Positions 7,605 through 15,329 of a stretch of 23,684 bases of DNA are shown here, piece by piece (the first letter of the stretch is position 1; every line of letters begins with the position of its first letter). This DNA comes from an uncultured Schwartzia sp. (GTDB lineage Bacteria; Bacillota; Negativicutes; Selenomonadales; Selenomonadaceae), in NCBI GenBank assembly GCA_905372875.1, contig CAJPQU010000008.1, positions 1 to 23,684 on the forward strand. Direction: 5' to 3'. The position numbers and the translations under genes were made by a program. The notes beneath the pieces were generated by a model that searched no databases, had not been told where the DNA came from, and worked only from the letters and a program-made list of their open reading frames with translations.

Positions 7605-7982
7605 TTATTTTTTCTTCGCGCGTTTCGCACCGTATTTCGACCGGCCCTGATTCCTATCTTGAACCCCTGCCGTATCCAGCGAACCGCGAATGATATGATA
7701 GCGAACGCCCGGAAGATCTTTCACGCGGCCGCCGCGAATCAAAACCACACTATGCTCCTGAAGATTGTGCCCAATACCAGGGATGTAAGCCGTCACCTCA
7801 ATGCTATTCGTCAAACGAACACGCGCGACCTTGCGAAGGGCCGAATTCGGCTTCTTCGGTGTCGTAGTGTAAACTCTCGTGCACACCCCGCGCTTCTGCG
7901 GGCAGTCTTTCAGTGCCGGTGATGTGGATTTCTCCTGCATAGTCTGTCTGCTCTTACGAACCAACTGATTTATCGTAGGCAT
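7605..7982 (-). CDS. rpsL: 30S ribosomal protein S12
   Basis: S12 lies at the decoding centre of the 30S subunit and controls accuracy of tRNA selection. From the ATG at 7982 it has 125 residues, with AAGGAGG seven bases upstream. A seven-codon upstream extension is rejected. The motif TTPKKPNSALRK places lysines at 43 and 44, and VKDLPGVRYH places Lys88 and Asp89, so the positions where streptomycin resistance mutations arise carry the usual sensitive residues. Asp89 is the residue that RimO methylthiolates in some bacteria. The stop codon TAA directly abuts the 15-bp arm of the adjacent inverted-repeat element. Confidence 0.98.
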   Translation of the reverse strand: MPTINQLVRKSRQTMQEKSTSPALKDCPQKRGVCTRVYTTTPKKPNSALRKVARVRLTNSIEVTAYIPGIGHNLQEHSVVLIRGGRVKDLPGVRYHIIRGSLDTAGVQDRNQGRSKYGAKRAKKK

Positions 7983-8021
7983 ACCTGCACCTCCTTCCTT
8001 CATATTGAAGATTCATGATTT

Positions 8022-8050
8022 ATTAAAACCCGTTGCCGCATCAGCGTAAA
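8022..8050 (-). promoter_or_regulatory. Possible weak internal promoter ahead of rpsL
   Basis: In the gap between the L7Ae-like gene and rpsL the minus strand reads TTTACG, then 17 bases, then TTTAAT. These match the sigma-70/sigma-A consensus at four and five of six positions. It could add transcription of rpsL onward, but the match is modest and chance is possible. The main promoter upstream is far better. Confidence 0.25.
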
Positions 8051-8068
8051 CAAGTTTTTAACGGTAAG

Positions 8069-8317
8069 TCATCCTTTCAGGATCGCCGCGGCCGCCGCCC
8101 CCACTTCAATCGAGCAGGCCCGCCCCAAATCCGCCATCGTCGCCGTATTGACGACCGGAACGCGCTTTTCATCGCAGAGTACCTGCAAGGGCAAACGCAC
8201 GCGCTCATCGGCATCCACCGCGAGGAACACGCACTGGGCATCCCCTTTACTGACCGCCTTGCTTACCTGCTTAAGGCCCGTCACATGGGGTTCCTTTTTC
8301 AAAGTTTCCAGTGTCAT
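8069..8317 (-). CDS. rplGB: L7Ae-family ribosomal/RNA-binding protein (YbxF-like)
   Basis: This small protein belongs to the L7Ae/L30e/S12e/Gadd45 family, whose bacterial members (YbxF of Bacillus) bind kink-turn RNA and associate with ribosomes. From the ATG at 8317 it has 82 residues. GGGAG lies eight bases upstream, so that start is preferred over a TTG six codons earlier. The family pattern is visible as GLKQVSKAVSKGDAQCVFLAVDAD in the first half and VPVVNTATMADLGRACSIEVGAAAAAIL at the end. It is the first gene of the ribosomal unit, directly downstream of a near-consensus promoter and 86 bases before rpsL. In most Firmicutes it sits between rpoC and rpsL, so its place before rpsL is normal while the loss of rpoC upstream is not. 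Confidence 0.88.
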   Translation of the reverse strand: MTLETLKKEPHVTGLKQVSKAVSKGDAQCVFLAVDADERVRLPLQVLCDEKRVPVVNTATMADLGRACSIEVGAAAAAILKG

Positions 8318-8368
8318 GTCTGTCACTCCCACCAAGACATACCTATCCCCCTAAAGAGGCACTTTCCT

Positions 8369-8397
8369 ATATTATCATCCGCAAAAATGATTGTCAA
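8369..8397 (-). promoter_or_regulatory. Strong sigma-A promoter of the ribosomal operon
   Basis: The minus strand reads TTGACA, exactly 17 bases, then TAATAT, with TG one base before the -10 (extended -10). Transcription would begin near 8362, giving a leader of about 45 bases before the L7Ae-like gene. The surrounding DNA is AT-rich. The rest of this gap (8398-8542) contains no gene or other clear signal. This is among the best promoter matches in the window, as expected for ribosomal genes. Confidence 0.85.
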
Positions 8398-8542
8398 CAC
8401 TTATTTTATCAATCTTTTCTATATACACGTTGCCGGGCGTATCCTAAAAAATTTATATAAAAATCAGGTTTCTCTCATGTCCCTACTGACGAAAATCTTA
8501 ACAAAGAATGATATGCGCCCCTCTCCGAAAGCAAACTGGCAG

Positions 8543-8576
8543 AAAAAAAGCGAGCCCCCACATGAGGCCTCGCTTT
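8543..8576 (-). terminator. Intrinsic terminator after tkt
   Basis: On the minus strand the stem AAAGCGAG and its exact complement CTCGCTTT enclose a 14-base interior that can pair further (CCTC with GGGG), and the stem runs into seven T residues. It lies 35 bases beyond the tkt stop codon and separates the tkt unit from the ribosomal promoter. Confidence 0.88.
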
Positions 8577-8610
8577 CTGTCAAAGCAAAACGGCACGGCA
8601 ACGCCAAGAT

Positions 8611-10602
8611 TCAATCGCGTAAAATTTTCTTCATAGCTTCGGCCACCTTGTCCCCGGTGAAGCCAAACTTTTTAAAAAGTTGTTCTCCCGGGGCTGACGC
8701 CCCAAAACCCGTCATTGCCACCACGGCGCCATCCAATCCCACATAACGTTCCCAACCGAAACCGGCCGCCGCTTCTACCGCCACCCGAGCCCGCACGTTA
8801 TGAGGCAAAATCTCTTCCTTATACGTATCGTTCTGATTTTCAAAAAGGTCCATAGAAGGCATACTGACAACTCGTACATCGATGCCGTCCGCCCGAAGAA
8901 GTGTCTGTGCCTCGATGGCTAAAGAAACCTCCGAACCGCTGGCCAAAAGGATGCCATCCGGCAGTTTCTTGACCGAAGAGGAAACCACGTAACCGCCCTT
9001 CAAGGCTTCCCGGCTGCTCCCGGAAAGCTGCGGCAGATTTTGACGGCTAAGAACGAGGGCAGTGGGTGTAGTTTTACTGGACATAGCTAAATACCAGCCC
9101 GCTGCTGTTTCTGTGGCATCCGCCGGGCGAAAGACGTGAAGATTCGGCGTCGCCCGGAGCATAGCCAACTGCTCAACGGGCTCATGGGTCGGACCATCTT
9201 CTCCTACGCCGATGCTGTCATGGGTGAAAACGTAGGTCACCGGAAGCTTCATCAGAGCCGCCAATCGTATCATCGGCTTCATGTAATCGCTGAAAACAAA
9301 GAAGGTACCCGCATAAGGGCGAAGGCCACCGTGCAGGGCGATACCGTTAACCATGGCCCCCATAGCCAGTTCGCGGACGCCGAAATGGAGGTTGCGTCCG
9401 CCGTAATTTTTCCGACTGAAATCCCCCGCGCCCTTCATCGCCGTCTTATTGGAAGGCGCTAAATCCGCGCTGCCGCCAAAAAGCTGCGGCACTCTATCCT
9501 TCAAGCGATTGAGCATGATTCCCGAGAGGCTGCGCGTGGCTTGTGGCTTATCCTCATAACTCCAGAACTCGTCGTCGTTCAAAAGCGCCGCCGCATCGGG
9601 TTCGGCATGGTAAGTGTCCCAGAGTTTCTTCATTTCCGGAAATTGTTTCTGATATTCGGCAAACATTTTCTGCCACGCCGCGTGATCCTCCATCCCACGC
9701 CTCGCCAATTTCTCATAATGACGATAAACTTCTTCCGGCACGGCAAAGGGTTCCTCACTCCTCCAACCGAGGGTTTCCCGCAGCGCCCTGACGTTTTCCT
9801 CGCCTAAGGGCTCCCCGTGAGCGCTGGCTTTCCCTTGTTTAGCCGGACATCCGTACCCGATCTGGGTTTTAACGGTAATGAAAGACGGCCGCGTCGTATC
9901 CTCTTTCGCGGCGGCAATGGCTGCATCGATGGCCGCCAAATCATTGCCGTCCTCTACCATCAAGGTCTGAAACCCGAAAGCCGCCATCCGTGCTTCTACA
10001 TTTTCGGTAAACGCTAACTCCGTACCACCTTCGATGGATATCCCGTTGCTGTCATAGAGAACGATAAGCTTTGATAAACCGAGAGTGCCGGCCAGAGAGA
10101 ACGCTTCTGAGGAAATTCCTTCCATCAGACAGCCATCGCCCCCCAAGACAAAGGTGTAATGATCCACCACCGGATACCCGGGTTGATTAAACACCGCTGC
10201 CAAATGAGCTTCCGCCATAGCCATCCCCACCGCCATGCCCATTCCGGCGCCTAACGGCCCGGTCGTGGCTTCCACACCTACGGTATGACCATATTCGGGG
10301 TGTCCCGGCGTCAGGGATCCGTCCTGGCGGAAATTTCTCAAATCCTCCACTGTCAGACCATAGCCGAATAGATGCAGCAGCGCGTAGAGCAGCATAGATC
10401 CATGCCCGCCCGATAGAATGAAGCGGTCGCGATCCACCCACTGAGGCGCTTTCGGATCGTGCTTTAAGTGCCTCGCCCAAAGCGTATACGCCATGGGGGC
10501 GCTTCCTAAAGGCAAGCCGGGGTGGCCGGAATTCGCCTTCTGAATGGCATCCGCTGCTAAAATTCGAATTGCATTTACGCTCGCCATCTCACTCATACTC
10601 AT
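8611..10602 (-). CDS. tkt: Transketolase
   Basis: Transketolase moves two-carbon units between sugar phosphates in the non-oxidative pentose phosphate pathway, using thiamine diphosphate. It has 663 residues from the ATG at 10602; a TTG one codon earlier is equally possible (AAGGAG lies ten or seven bases upstream). The N-terminal domain shows NSGHPGLPLGSAPM near residue 24, then TPGHPEYGHTVGVEATTGPLG and the diphosphate-binding motif GDGCLMEGISSEA. The pyrimidine-binding domain shows GVGEDGPTHEPVEQLA, and the C-terminal domain is complete. It follows ridA by 70 bases and ends before a good terminator. Together with rpe in the same window it covers two steps of the pentose phosphate pathway. 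Confidence 0.97.
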   Translation of the reverse strand: MSMSEMASVNAIRILAADAIQKANSGHPGLPLGSAPMAYTLWARHLKHDPKAPQWVDRDRFILSGGHGSMLLYALLHLFGYGLTVEDLRNFRQDGSLTPGHPEYGHTVGVEATTGPLGAGMGMAVGMAMAEAHLAAVFNQPGYPVVDHYTFVLGGDGCLMEGISSEAFSLAGTLGLSKLIVLYDSNGISIEGGTELAFTENVEARMAAFGFQTLMVEDGNDLAAIDAAIAAAKEDTTRPSFITVKTQIGYGCPAKQGKASAHGEPLGEENVRALRETLGWRSEEPFAVPEEVYRHYEKLARRGMEDHAAWQKMFAEYQKQFPEMKKLWDTYHAEPDAAALLNDDEFWSYEDKPQATRSLSGIMLNRLKDRVPQLFGGSADLAPSNKTAMKGAGDFSRKNYGGRNLHFGVRELAMGAMVNGIALHGGLRPYAGTFFVFSDYMKPMIRLAALMKLPVTYVFTHDSIGVGEDGPTHEPVEQLAMLRATPNLHVFRPADATETAAGWYLAMSSKTTPTALVLSRQNLPQLSGSSREALKGGYVVSSSVKKLPDGILLASGSEVSLAIEAQTLLRADGIDVRVVSMPSMDLFENQNDTYKEEILPHNVRARVAVEAAAGFGWERYVGLDGAVVAMTGFGASAPGEQLFKKFGFTGDKVAEAMKKILRD

Positions 10603-10672
10603 CAATCCATCGCTCCTTCGGAACTCTCATGAATTGCATTTTTATCGCACCGCCGCAAAGTATCAAACAAAT

Positions 10673-11050
10673 TCAACGCACGGCGATCACGTCAATCTCC
10701 ACCAATGCCCCCTTCGGCAGATTGCTTACCTCCACGCAAACCCGTGCCGGGCATTCTTGGGGAAAATAGCGGGCGTAAACTTCATTGACCCGGGCAAAAT
10801 CCGCCATGTCTTTAAGATAGACCGTCGTCTTTACGACATCAGCCAGCGAAGATCCGGCCGCGGTTAAAATCGCCTGTAAATTGTCCAGAACCCGTGCCGT
10901 TTGGAATTCGATCCCGCCTTGCGCCATCTCTCCGGTAGACGGTTCCAAGGGAATCTGCCCGGAAACGAAGAGAAAGCCTCCCGCCTCCACCGCCTGAGAA
11001 TACGGGCCGATGGCTTTTGGTGCCTTGTCTGTCACGATATATTTTTTCAT
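10673..11050 (-). CDS. ridA: RidA-family enamine/imine deaminase
   Basis: RidA (YjgF/YER057c/UK114 family) hydrolyses reactive 2-aminoacrylate and related enamine/imine intermediates released by PLP enzymes such as serine/threonine dehydratase. It is 125 residues, the family length. Diagnostic stretches are AIGPYSQAVEAGGFLFVSGQ (residues 13-32), LDNLQAILTAAGSSLADVVKTTVYL, and PARVCVEVSNLPKGALVEID with the conserved active-site arginine in PAR and the following glutamate. The ATG at 11050 has AGGAAAGGA upstream at a slightly long distance. It lies 56 bases after aroH. It is cytosolic, probably trimeric by family, with no odd residues. Confidence 0.94.
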   Translation of the reverse strand: MKKYIVTDKAPKAIGPYSQAVEAGGFLFVSGQIPLEPSTGEMAQGGIEFQTARVLDNLQAILTAAGSSLADVVKTTVYLKDMADFARVNEVYARYFPQECPARVCVEVSNLPKGALVEIDVIAVR

Positions 11051-11106
11051 TTATAATATTCCTTTCCTAAAAAACAGTAATCAGCAATGCAACAAGAAGG
11101 CCGCTA

Positions 11107-11496
11107 TCATCCATCAGTGAGGGAGGCTTCTCCCGGTAACTGGGCCAAATCGGTCCGTAAAAGCGAAGCTTCCCCTAAGTAGACATGGCGTATCTCCCGT
11201 AAGGTCTTGTCCGTATCCACTAGGAGCAATGCCCGAATACAGAGCGGCAGACCTCCCTCCACCGCCATCTGTCGCGCGTCGAAGAGGGGCACTAAATCAA
11301 ACCCCGGGATTTGGCGCACCCCCGCCGCCGGAAAGCAGGCCGTCACGTCCTCGGTGGCGCTCAAAATGCAAGCCCCGATATCGTCCGGTTTAACTCCGTT
11401 ATGACGACACATTTCCGTCACCATCCATCGCACCGCCGAGATGATTTCCGACTCTACATTATTCTTTATCGTAATAGCTCCTCGAATTCCGCGCAT
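11107..11496 (-). CDS. aroH: AroH-type chorismate mutase (active-site Glu replaced by Gln)
   Basis: AroH-class chorismate mutases convert chorismate to prephenate for phenylalanine and tyrosine synthesis. The 129-residue protein begins MRGIRGAITI, as in the Bacillus enzyme, and shows LSATEDVTACFPA and IRHVYLGEASLLRTDL. By alignment from memory with the Bacillus enzyme, Arg5, Arg61, Arg88, Tyr106 and Arg114 match its Arg7, Arg63, Arg90, Tyr108 and Arg116. The position of catalytic Glu78 is Gln76 here (codon CAG in ARQMAVEGG). Activity could therefore be reduced or altered, unless this is a lineage-wide variant. The ATG at 11496 has AGGAGG seven bases upstream, and the ubiB stop lies 12 bases before it, so the two are likely cotranslated. 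Confidence 0.9.
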   Translation of the reverse strand: MRGIRGAITIKNNVESEIISAVRWMVTEMCRHNGVKPDDIGACILSATEDVTACFPAAGVRQIPGFDLVPLFDARQMAVEGGLPLCIRALLLVDTDKTLREIRHVYLGEASLLRTDLAQLPGEASLTDG

Positions 11497-11508
11497 ACCG
11501 TCTCCTCC

Positions 11509-13119
11509 TCAGTGGCTGCGAATAATATCCCACAGTAGGCGTCCGCATAGAATCAGCGCTGCCAAATAACCGAATACACCCAAGAGCGGTATTTCCATGA
11601 GGCGCGGCGACATCTGTGTTGTGCAGATAATGCTCGACCCTAAGAGAAGCGCCGAGCTGATCATGCCGATGATCAGTTTATTCATCATCTGATCGATGCG
11701 CCGCAGCGGTTCCTCACTTCCGGTGAGATCCAAATTGACCTTCGTCTGCCCGCTCATGGTCATCCGCAGAATATCAGAGATCTGTTCGGGAAGTCGCATG
11801 GTCTTTTTCAGGAGGACATACCCTTCCCGCTTAAATTTGTCAAGTTCCGCCTGCCAGTTGAAGTGTTTACGGAAATTCAGCTCCAAGCTGTGGGCAAATA
11901 TTTCGACAAAGCTGATCCGGGGACAGCAAAGGCGCATAACCCCTTCAATGGTAAGAACGCCACGGGCGAACATGCTGAGGCCGGGACCGATGCCGATGTG
12001 GTGTACCCGAAGCACATTCATGATCTGCCGCGTCAAAAGGCCCATTTGCAGCGTTCCAAAATCCAGATCACGATACTGCTCCATGAGGACGGCAATATCT
12101 TCGTAGAGACGGGTGTGATCAATACGTCCCCGGGGCAGCCCCAAAGAGAGTACGGCCGCTTTCATTTCCAGCGTATCATGGTTAGCCAGCGCAAAAACCG
12201 CTTTGCGCAGCGCCGAACGATCCCGGCTCGAAAGCCGTCCCATCATGCCCAGATCCAGCCAGACGATCTTGCCGCCTCGTATCCAGATATTACCCGGATG
12301 GGGATCCGCATGAAAATAGCCGTCCTCCACAATCTGTTTGACATAATTCTCTCCCAGACGATGCCCCAAGTGATCCATATCGAACCCTTGCGCCTCCAAG
12401 GCTGCAACATCGTCAAAGCGAATGCCGTCAATATATTCCATCACTAAGATTCGTGACGTCGTCAGTTTATGATATACAGCCGGGCATTCCACGTAGGGCG
12501 CATCAGCATTCAGGTGACGAAATTCATCGATGTGGCTGGCCTCCATGAGAAAGTCCATTTCCTGCTTAGCGATAGTCCACATCTCGTCTAAAATCATACT
12601 AAAATCGATTACATCGCTGGTGTTGCTGACAACTTTCAAAAGCGCGGCTGCTCGTTTCAGGAGGACGATATCCTTCGCCATGACTTCATAGATCCCGGGG
12701 CGCTGTACCTTGACGACGACCCGTTCTCCGTTGGTCAAAACAGCCTGATGCACTTGGGCGATGGAGGCTGACCCTAAAGCAGCTTCATCAATGGAGCGAA
12801 AGATTTGACTCCAGCGGCAGCCGTACTCTTTCTCAATGATGTCACGAATAAGGGAGAAGGCCAGTGGTTTCGCACCGGTTTGCAGCTTCGTCAACTCGTC
12901 ACAATATTCCTGCGGCAGAAAATCAGGCCGCATACTCATGATCTGCCCCAACTTAACAAAGGTAGGCCCCAGGTCTTCCAAGATCTGTCGTATCTTCACC
13001 GGTGTTATGCCCTGAAGGAGGTGGCGGCGGCGAAGCACTTCCACCATTTCCCGAAAGCGTTTTGTCGAGTCGCGAAGCGGTAAAGTATTCTCTTTTTCCC
13101 CCAGCAACCCATCCCACAT
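11509..13119 (-). CDS. UbiB/AarF/ABC1-family atypical kinase
   Basis: This 536-residue protein belongs to the UbiB (ABC1/ADCK, AarF) family of atypical kinase-like ATPases, known for roles in isoprenoid-quinone and membrane-lipid biology. The family's KxGQ signature is KLGQ at residues 56-59, the alanine-rich nucleotide loop is AALGSASIAQVHQA near 113-126, and the lysine lies in VVVKVQRPG near 134-142. EMDF lies near 187, HADPHPGN is at 270-277 and the DFG-equivalent is DLG at 289-291. Two C-terminal hydrophobic helices (about 485-505 and 512-530) suggest membrane anchoring. The ATG at 13119 follows GGGGAGAGG. It lies between a secreted hydrolase and aroH. Its substrate cannot be told from sequence. 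Confidence 0.93.
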   Translation of the reverse strand: MWDGLLGEKENTLPLRDSTKRFREMVEVLRRRHLLQGITPVKIRQILEDLGPTFVKLGQIMSMRPDFLPQEYCDELTKLQTGAKPLAFSLIRDIIEKEYGCRWSQIFRSIDEAALGSASIAQVHQAVLTNGERVVVKVQRPGIYEVMAKDIVLLKRAAALLKVVSNTSDVIDFSMILDEMWTIAKQEMDFLMEASHIDEFRHLNADAPYVECPAVYHKLTTSRILVMEYIDGIRFDDVAALEAQGFDMDHLGHRLGENYVKQIVEDGYFHADPHPGNIWIRGGKIVWLDLGMMGRLSSRDRSALRKAVFALANHDTLEMKAAVLSLGLPRGRIDHTRLYEDIAVLMEQYRDLDFGTLQMGLLTRQIMNVLRVHHIGIGPGLSMFARGVLTIEGVMRLCCPRISFVEIFAHSLELNFRKHFNWQAELDKFKREGYVLLKKTMRLPEQISDILRMTMSGQTKVNLDLTGSEEPLRRIDQMMNKLIIGMISSALLLGSSIICTTQMSPRLMEIPLLGVFGYLAALILCGRLLWDIIRSH

Positions 13120-13152
13120 AGCGACCTCTCCCCTCCGGCTCGGAAGGAACCC

Positions 13153-13908
13153 TTACGATTCTTTTACAATGTGCGAAAACAACTCCATGATGCTCTGTCC
13201 GTAAGTGTACCCAGGCACTGCCCAACGGCCGTTCAAATCTCGCCACGTATCCAGCGTCTTGCTGCCGTAAATAGATCGCACCAAAGCGTAGCGGGGATCC
13301 ACTACTGGTTCGGCCGGGCGTCGAGTCGAAGCGTAAGCTAAAAGGTGCTGAATATGCGCGCGAACGCCCAGTCGGGCCGAGGGAAAATACATCCCTTTCA
13401 CCAGACTGCTGGTGGTTCCCAACCCGCAGTAATTATTCTGATCTGGAGTTACCGTGCCGCCATAACGAAAATAACCGGTCTCTTTCAGTGCCTGGGCAAA
13501 GGCCACATCCGGTCGAATACCTTCTCGTGCCCCTTCTTCATAATAATAGGAAACAAGCTCCTGAGGCGAAACCGAAAGCGCCGGTGTAGGATTCATCCGC
13601 AGCAGATACTGTACACATTGCTGCGGAGTCGCCATCGCTTGTCCCAATATGGCCTCGTTGGTAAGATCCACCGGCACTACAGAGGTGGGCAGAACTGCCG
13701 TTGGCTTCTCCGCCGGCGCCTGAAGGATGGCTTGAATTCTCTCTCGAATCCCCCTCTTATCCTTCGCCTCGTTTTCCGCCCCATCCCGGCGCAGACTCAC
13801 TTTCGTTTCTCCCGCCGCATCATACACATGTCTCGTTTCTCCCATTACCGCTGGAAAAAGCGCCCCAAAAGCCAGCGTCGCAATCACAAAATTCCTGCTA
13901 AACCTCAC
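13153..13908 (-). CDS. Secreted glucosaminidase-domain protein (GH73-like)
   Basis: This is a probable exported peptidoglycan hydrolase of the mannosyl-glycoprotein endo-beta-N-acetylglucosaminidase (GH73-like) type. A GTG start at 13908, nine bases after AGGAGG, is chosen over a TTG eight codons upstream that coincides with the preceding gene's stop. The 251-residue product starts with a signal peptide (basic RFSRNF, hydrophobic core, likely cleavage after residue 23, VMG). A charged, low-complexity linker follows to about residue 90. The catalytic region shows VAFAQALKETGYFRYGG with the likely acid Glu143, and NNYCGLGTT near 158-166. It lies 20 bases after the purine permease. The domain family is secure; exact bond specificity is not. 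Confidence 0.85.
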   Translation of the reverse strand: MRFSRNFVIATLAFGALFPAVMGETRHVYDAAGETKVSLRRDGAENEAKDKRGIRERIQAILQAPAEKPTAVLPTSVVPVDLTNEAILGQAMATPQQCVQYLLRMNPTPALSVSPQELVSYYYEEGAREGIRPDVAFAQALKETGYFRYGGTVTPDQNNYCGLGTTSSLVKGMYFPSARLGVRAHIQHLLAYASTRRPAEPVVDPRYALVRSIYGSKTLDTWRDLNGRWAVPGYTYGQSIMELFSHIVKES

Positions 13909-13928
13909 CCTGTCATTCCTCCTTAGCT

Positions 13929-15230
13929 TCAAGGCATTCGTAAGACCAATTGTATCACAAATAAAATCGACAGTGCATATAGCAACGGATGCACCCGCTG
14001 CCCTTTACCTGCCACCGCTTTCAAAAAAACATACAGTACGAAACCAACACCTATGCCAGTCGCGATACTAAACGACAGCGGCATCAAAAACAGCGTGAAA
14101 AAAGCGGGAAAAGCTTCCGTATAGTCTTTCCAGTCAATATCCGTCACACTTTCCATCAGGAAGGCACCGGACAAGATCAAGGCAGGAGCCGTAATCGCCG
14201 GAACCTCAGCCATCATTCTCGATAACGGCGCACAAAAAAGCAAAACGCCAAAGAGAATGGCTGTCACCACAGCGGTGAATCCTGTCCTCCCCCCCGCGGC
14301 GACGCCGGTTCCCGATTCTGCCAGAGCAGTGGTCGGCCCTGTCCCGGCCAACGCCCCTACTAAACCGCCGACAGAGCCTGCCCAAAGAGCATTTTTAAGG
14401 CGCGGAAACGTCTTGCTCGTCATAAGTCTCGCCTGCCGCCCTACACCTAACACCGTCCCTGTCGTATCCAAAAGTGTTACCAGAAACAACGCAAAGGCCG
14501 TCATCCCCAACGAGCCCAGATCACCAAAGGCAAATTGCCCTAATGTCTTCTCCAGGCCCCATGGCAGTGAAAAAGGTGCGGCGGGTACCTCCATGACGCC
14601 AACAGCATACGATACGGCAGCCGTCAGAAACATGCCGATAAAAACAGCACCACGCACTCCCATCATCATGAGCAGCAGAGTGAGAAAAAGGCCCAGCAAG
14701 GTGAGCGCTGCCAAAGGATCAGACAGATCTCCCAATGTCACCCCTGTAATCGGCGAGGCGACCACCAAACGGCCGTTTTCCAGACCGAGCATTGCCATGA
14801 AGAGCCCAAGTCCAACGGTTACCGCCGCTTTTAAAGAAAGGGGGATCGCTCGAAGCAGCATCTCCCCGAGAGACGACAGAGAAAAAATCATCAATACTCC
14901 CGAGGCGACGAATACCGCCCCCATCGCCTCCTGCCACGGCATGCCTCCCGCGACGACTACGACATAGGCAAGATACGCGTTAACCCCGACACCGGGCGCG
15001 ACGGCAATGGGGTAATTCGCCGCGATTCCCATCGTCAGCGTCGCCATCATTGTCGCGAAGACGGTCGCCACATAGACGCCGCCGAACTCCATGCCACCGC
15101 GACTGAACATCATAGGAATCACGATGACAATGTAAAGCATTGAGAAAAACGTTGTCATCCCCGCAACAATTTCCGTACGAAAATCGGTCTGCCGCTCAGC
15201 GAACGCAAACCAGGCCTTTATTTTCTCCAT
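13929..15230 (-). CDS. NCS2/AzgA-family purine permease
   Basis: This 433-residue integral membrane protein matches the AzgA-like (PbuG/YicO) branch of the NCS2 nucleobase:cation symporters, which import hypoxanthine, guanine or adenine. It begins with an amphipathic FAERQTDFRTEIVAGMTTFFSMLYI segment followed by about 12 to 14 hydrophobic segments. Family motifs are APGVGVNAYLAY (near 78-89), LDTTGTVLGVGRQA and TGPTTALAESGTGVAAGGRTG, the last being the conserved substrate/cation region. It is the first gene behind a good promoter and is followed after 20 bases by the secreted glucosaminidase. I see no purine riboswitch in its short leader. Which purine it carries is not determined. Confidence 0.93.
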   Translation of the reverse strand: MEKIKAWFAFAERQTDFRTEIVAGMTTFFSMLYIVIVIPMMFSRGGMEFGGVYVATVFATMMATLTMGIAANYPIAVAPGVGVNAYLAYVVVVAGGMPWQEAMGAVFVASGVLMIFSLSSLGEMLLRAIPLSLKAAVTVGLGLFMAMLGLENGRLVVASPITGVTLGDLSDPLAALTLLGLFLTLLLMMMGVRGAVFIGMFLTAAVSYAVGVMEVPAAPFSLPWGLEKTLGQFAFGDLGSLGMTAFALFLVTLLDTTGTVLGVGRQARLMTSKTFPRLKNALWAGSVGGLVGALAGTGPTTALAESGTGVAAGGRTGFTAVVTAILFGVLLFCAPLSRMMAEVPAITAPALILSGAFLMESVTDIDWKDYTEAFPAFFTLFLMPLSFSIATGIGVGFVLYVFLKAVAGKGQRVHPLLYALSILFVIQLVLRMP

Positions 15231-15269
15231 GGTGTCTCCGCGCCTCTTCGTCTAAAAAAACACAATATT

Positions 15270-15298
15270 ATTCTATCACGCCCCATCACGAATGCCAA
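15270..15298 (-). promoter_or_regulatory. Sigma-A promoter of the purine permease unit
   Basis: The minus strand reads TTGGCA, 17 bases, then TAGAAT. Transcription would start near 15263, about 33 bases before the permease ATG. The gap upstream (15299-15329) shows only a weak 4-bp hairpin and no terminator after the preceding gene, so some read-through is likely. Confidence 0.75.
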
Positions 15299-15329
15299 CC
15301 ATCCGATAAATTTTCCGCGGCAATCCGCT

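Noticed and set aside
7443..7922. Plus-strand frame of 159 codons spanning the inverted-repeat element and rpsL
   Set aside because: It runs antisense through rpsL. Its start lies in the element arm and it has no ribosome binding site, so I do not treat it as a transposase or element gene.
10602..10610. Minimal frame ATG GAT TGA overlapping the transketolase start (TGATG)
   Set aside because: Its ATG is only two bases from the Shine-Dalgarno sequence, too close for normal initiation, so it probably arose by chance.
11051..11106. Possible promoter before ridA (TTGCAT followed 17 bases later by TAGGAA)
   Set aside because: The -10 match is poor and coincides with the ribosome binding site, so read-through from the upstream genes is the simpler explanation.
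15231..15329. Possible purine riboswitch upstream of the NCS2 permease
   Set aside because: The leader from the predicted start is only about 33 bases, and none of the conserved purine-aptamer sequence elements are present.
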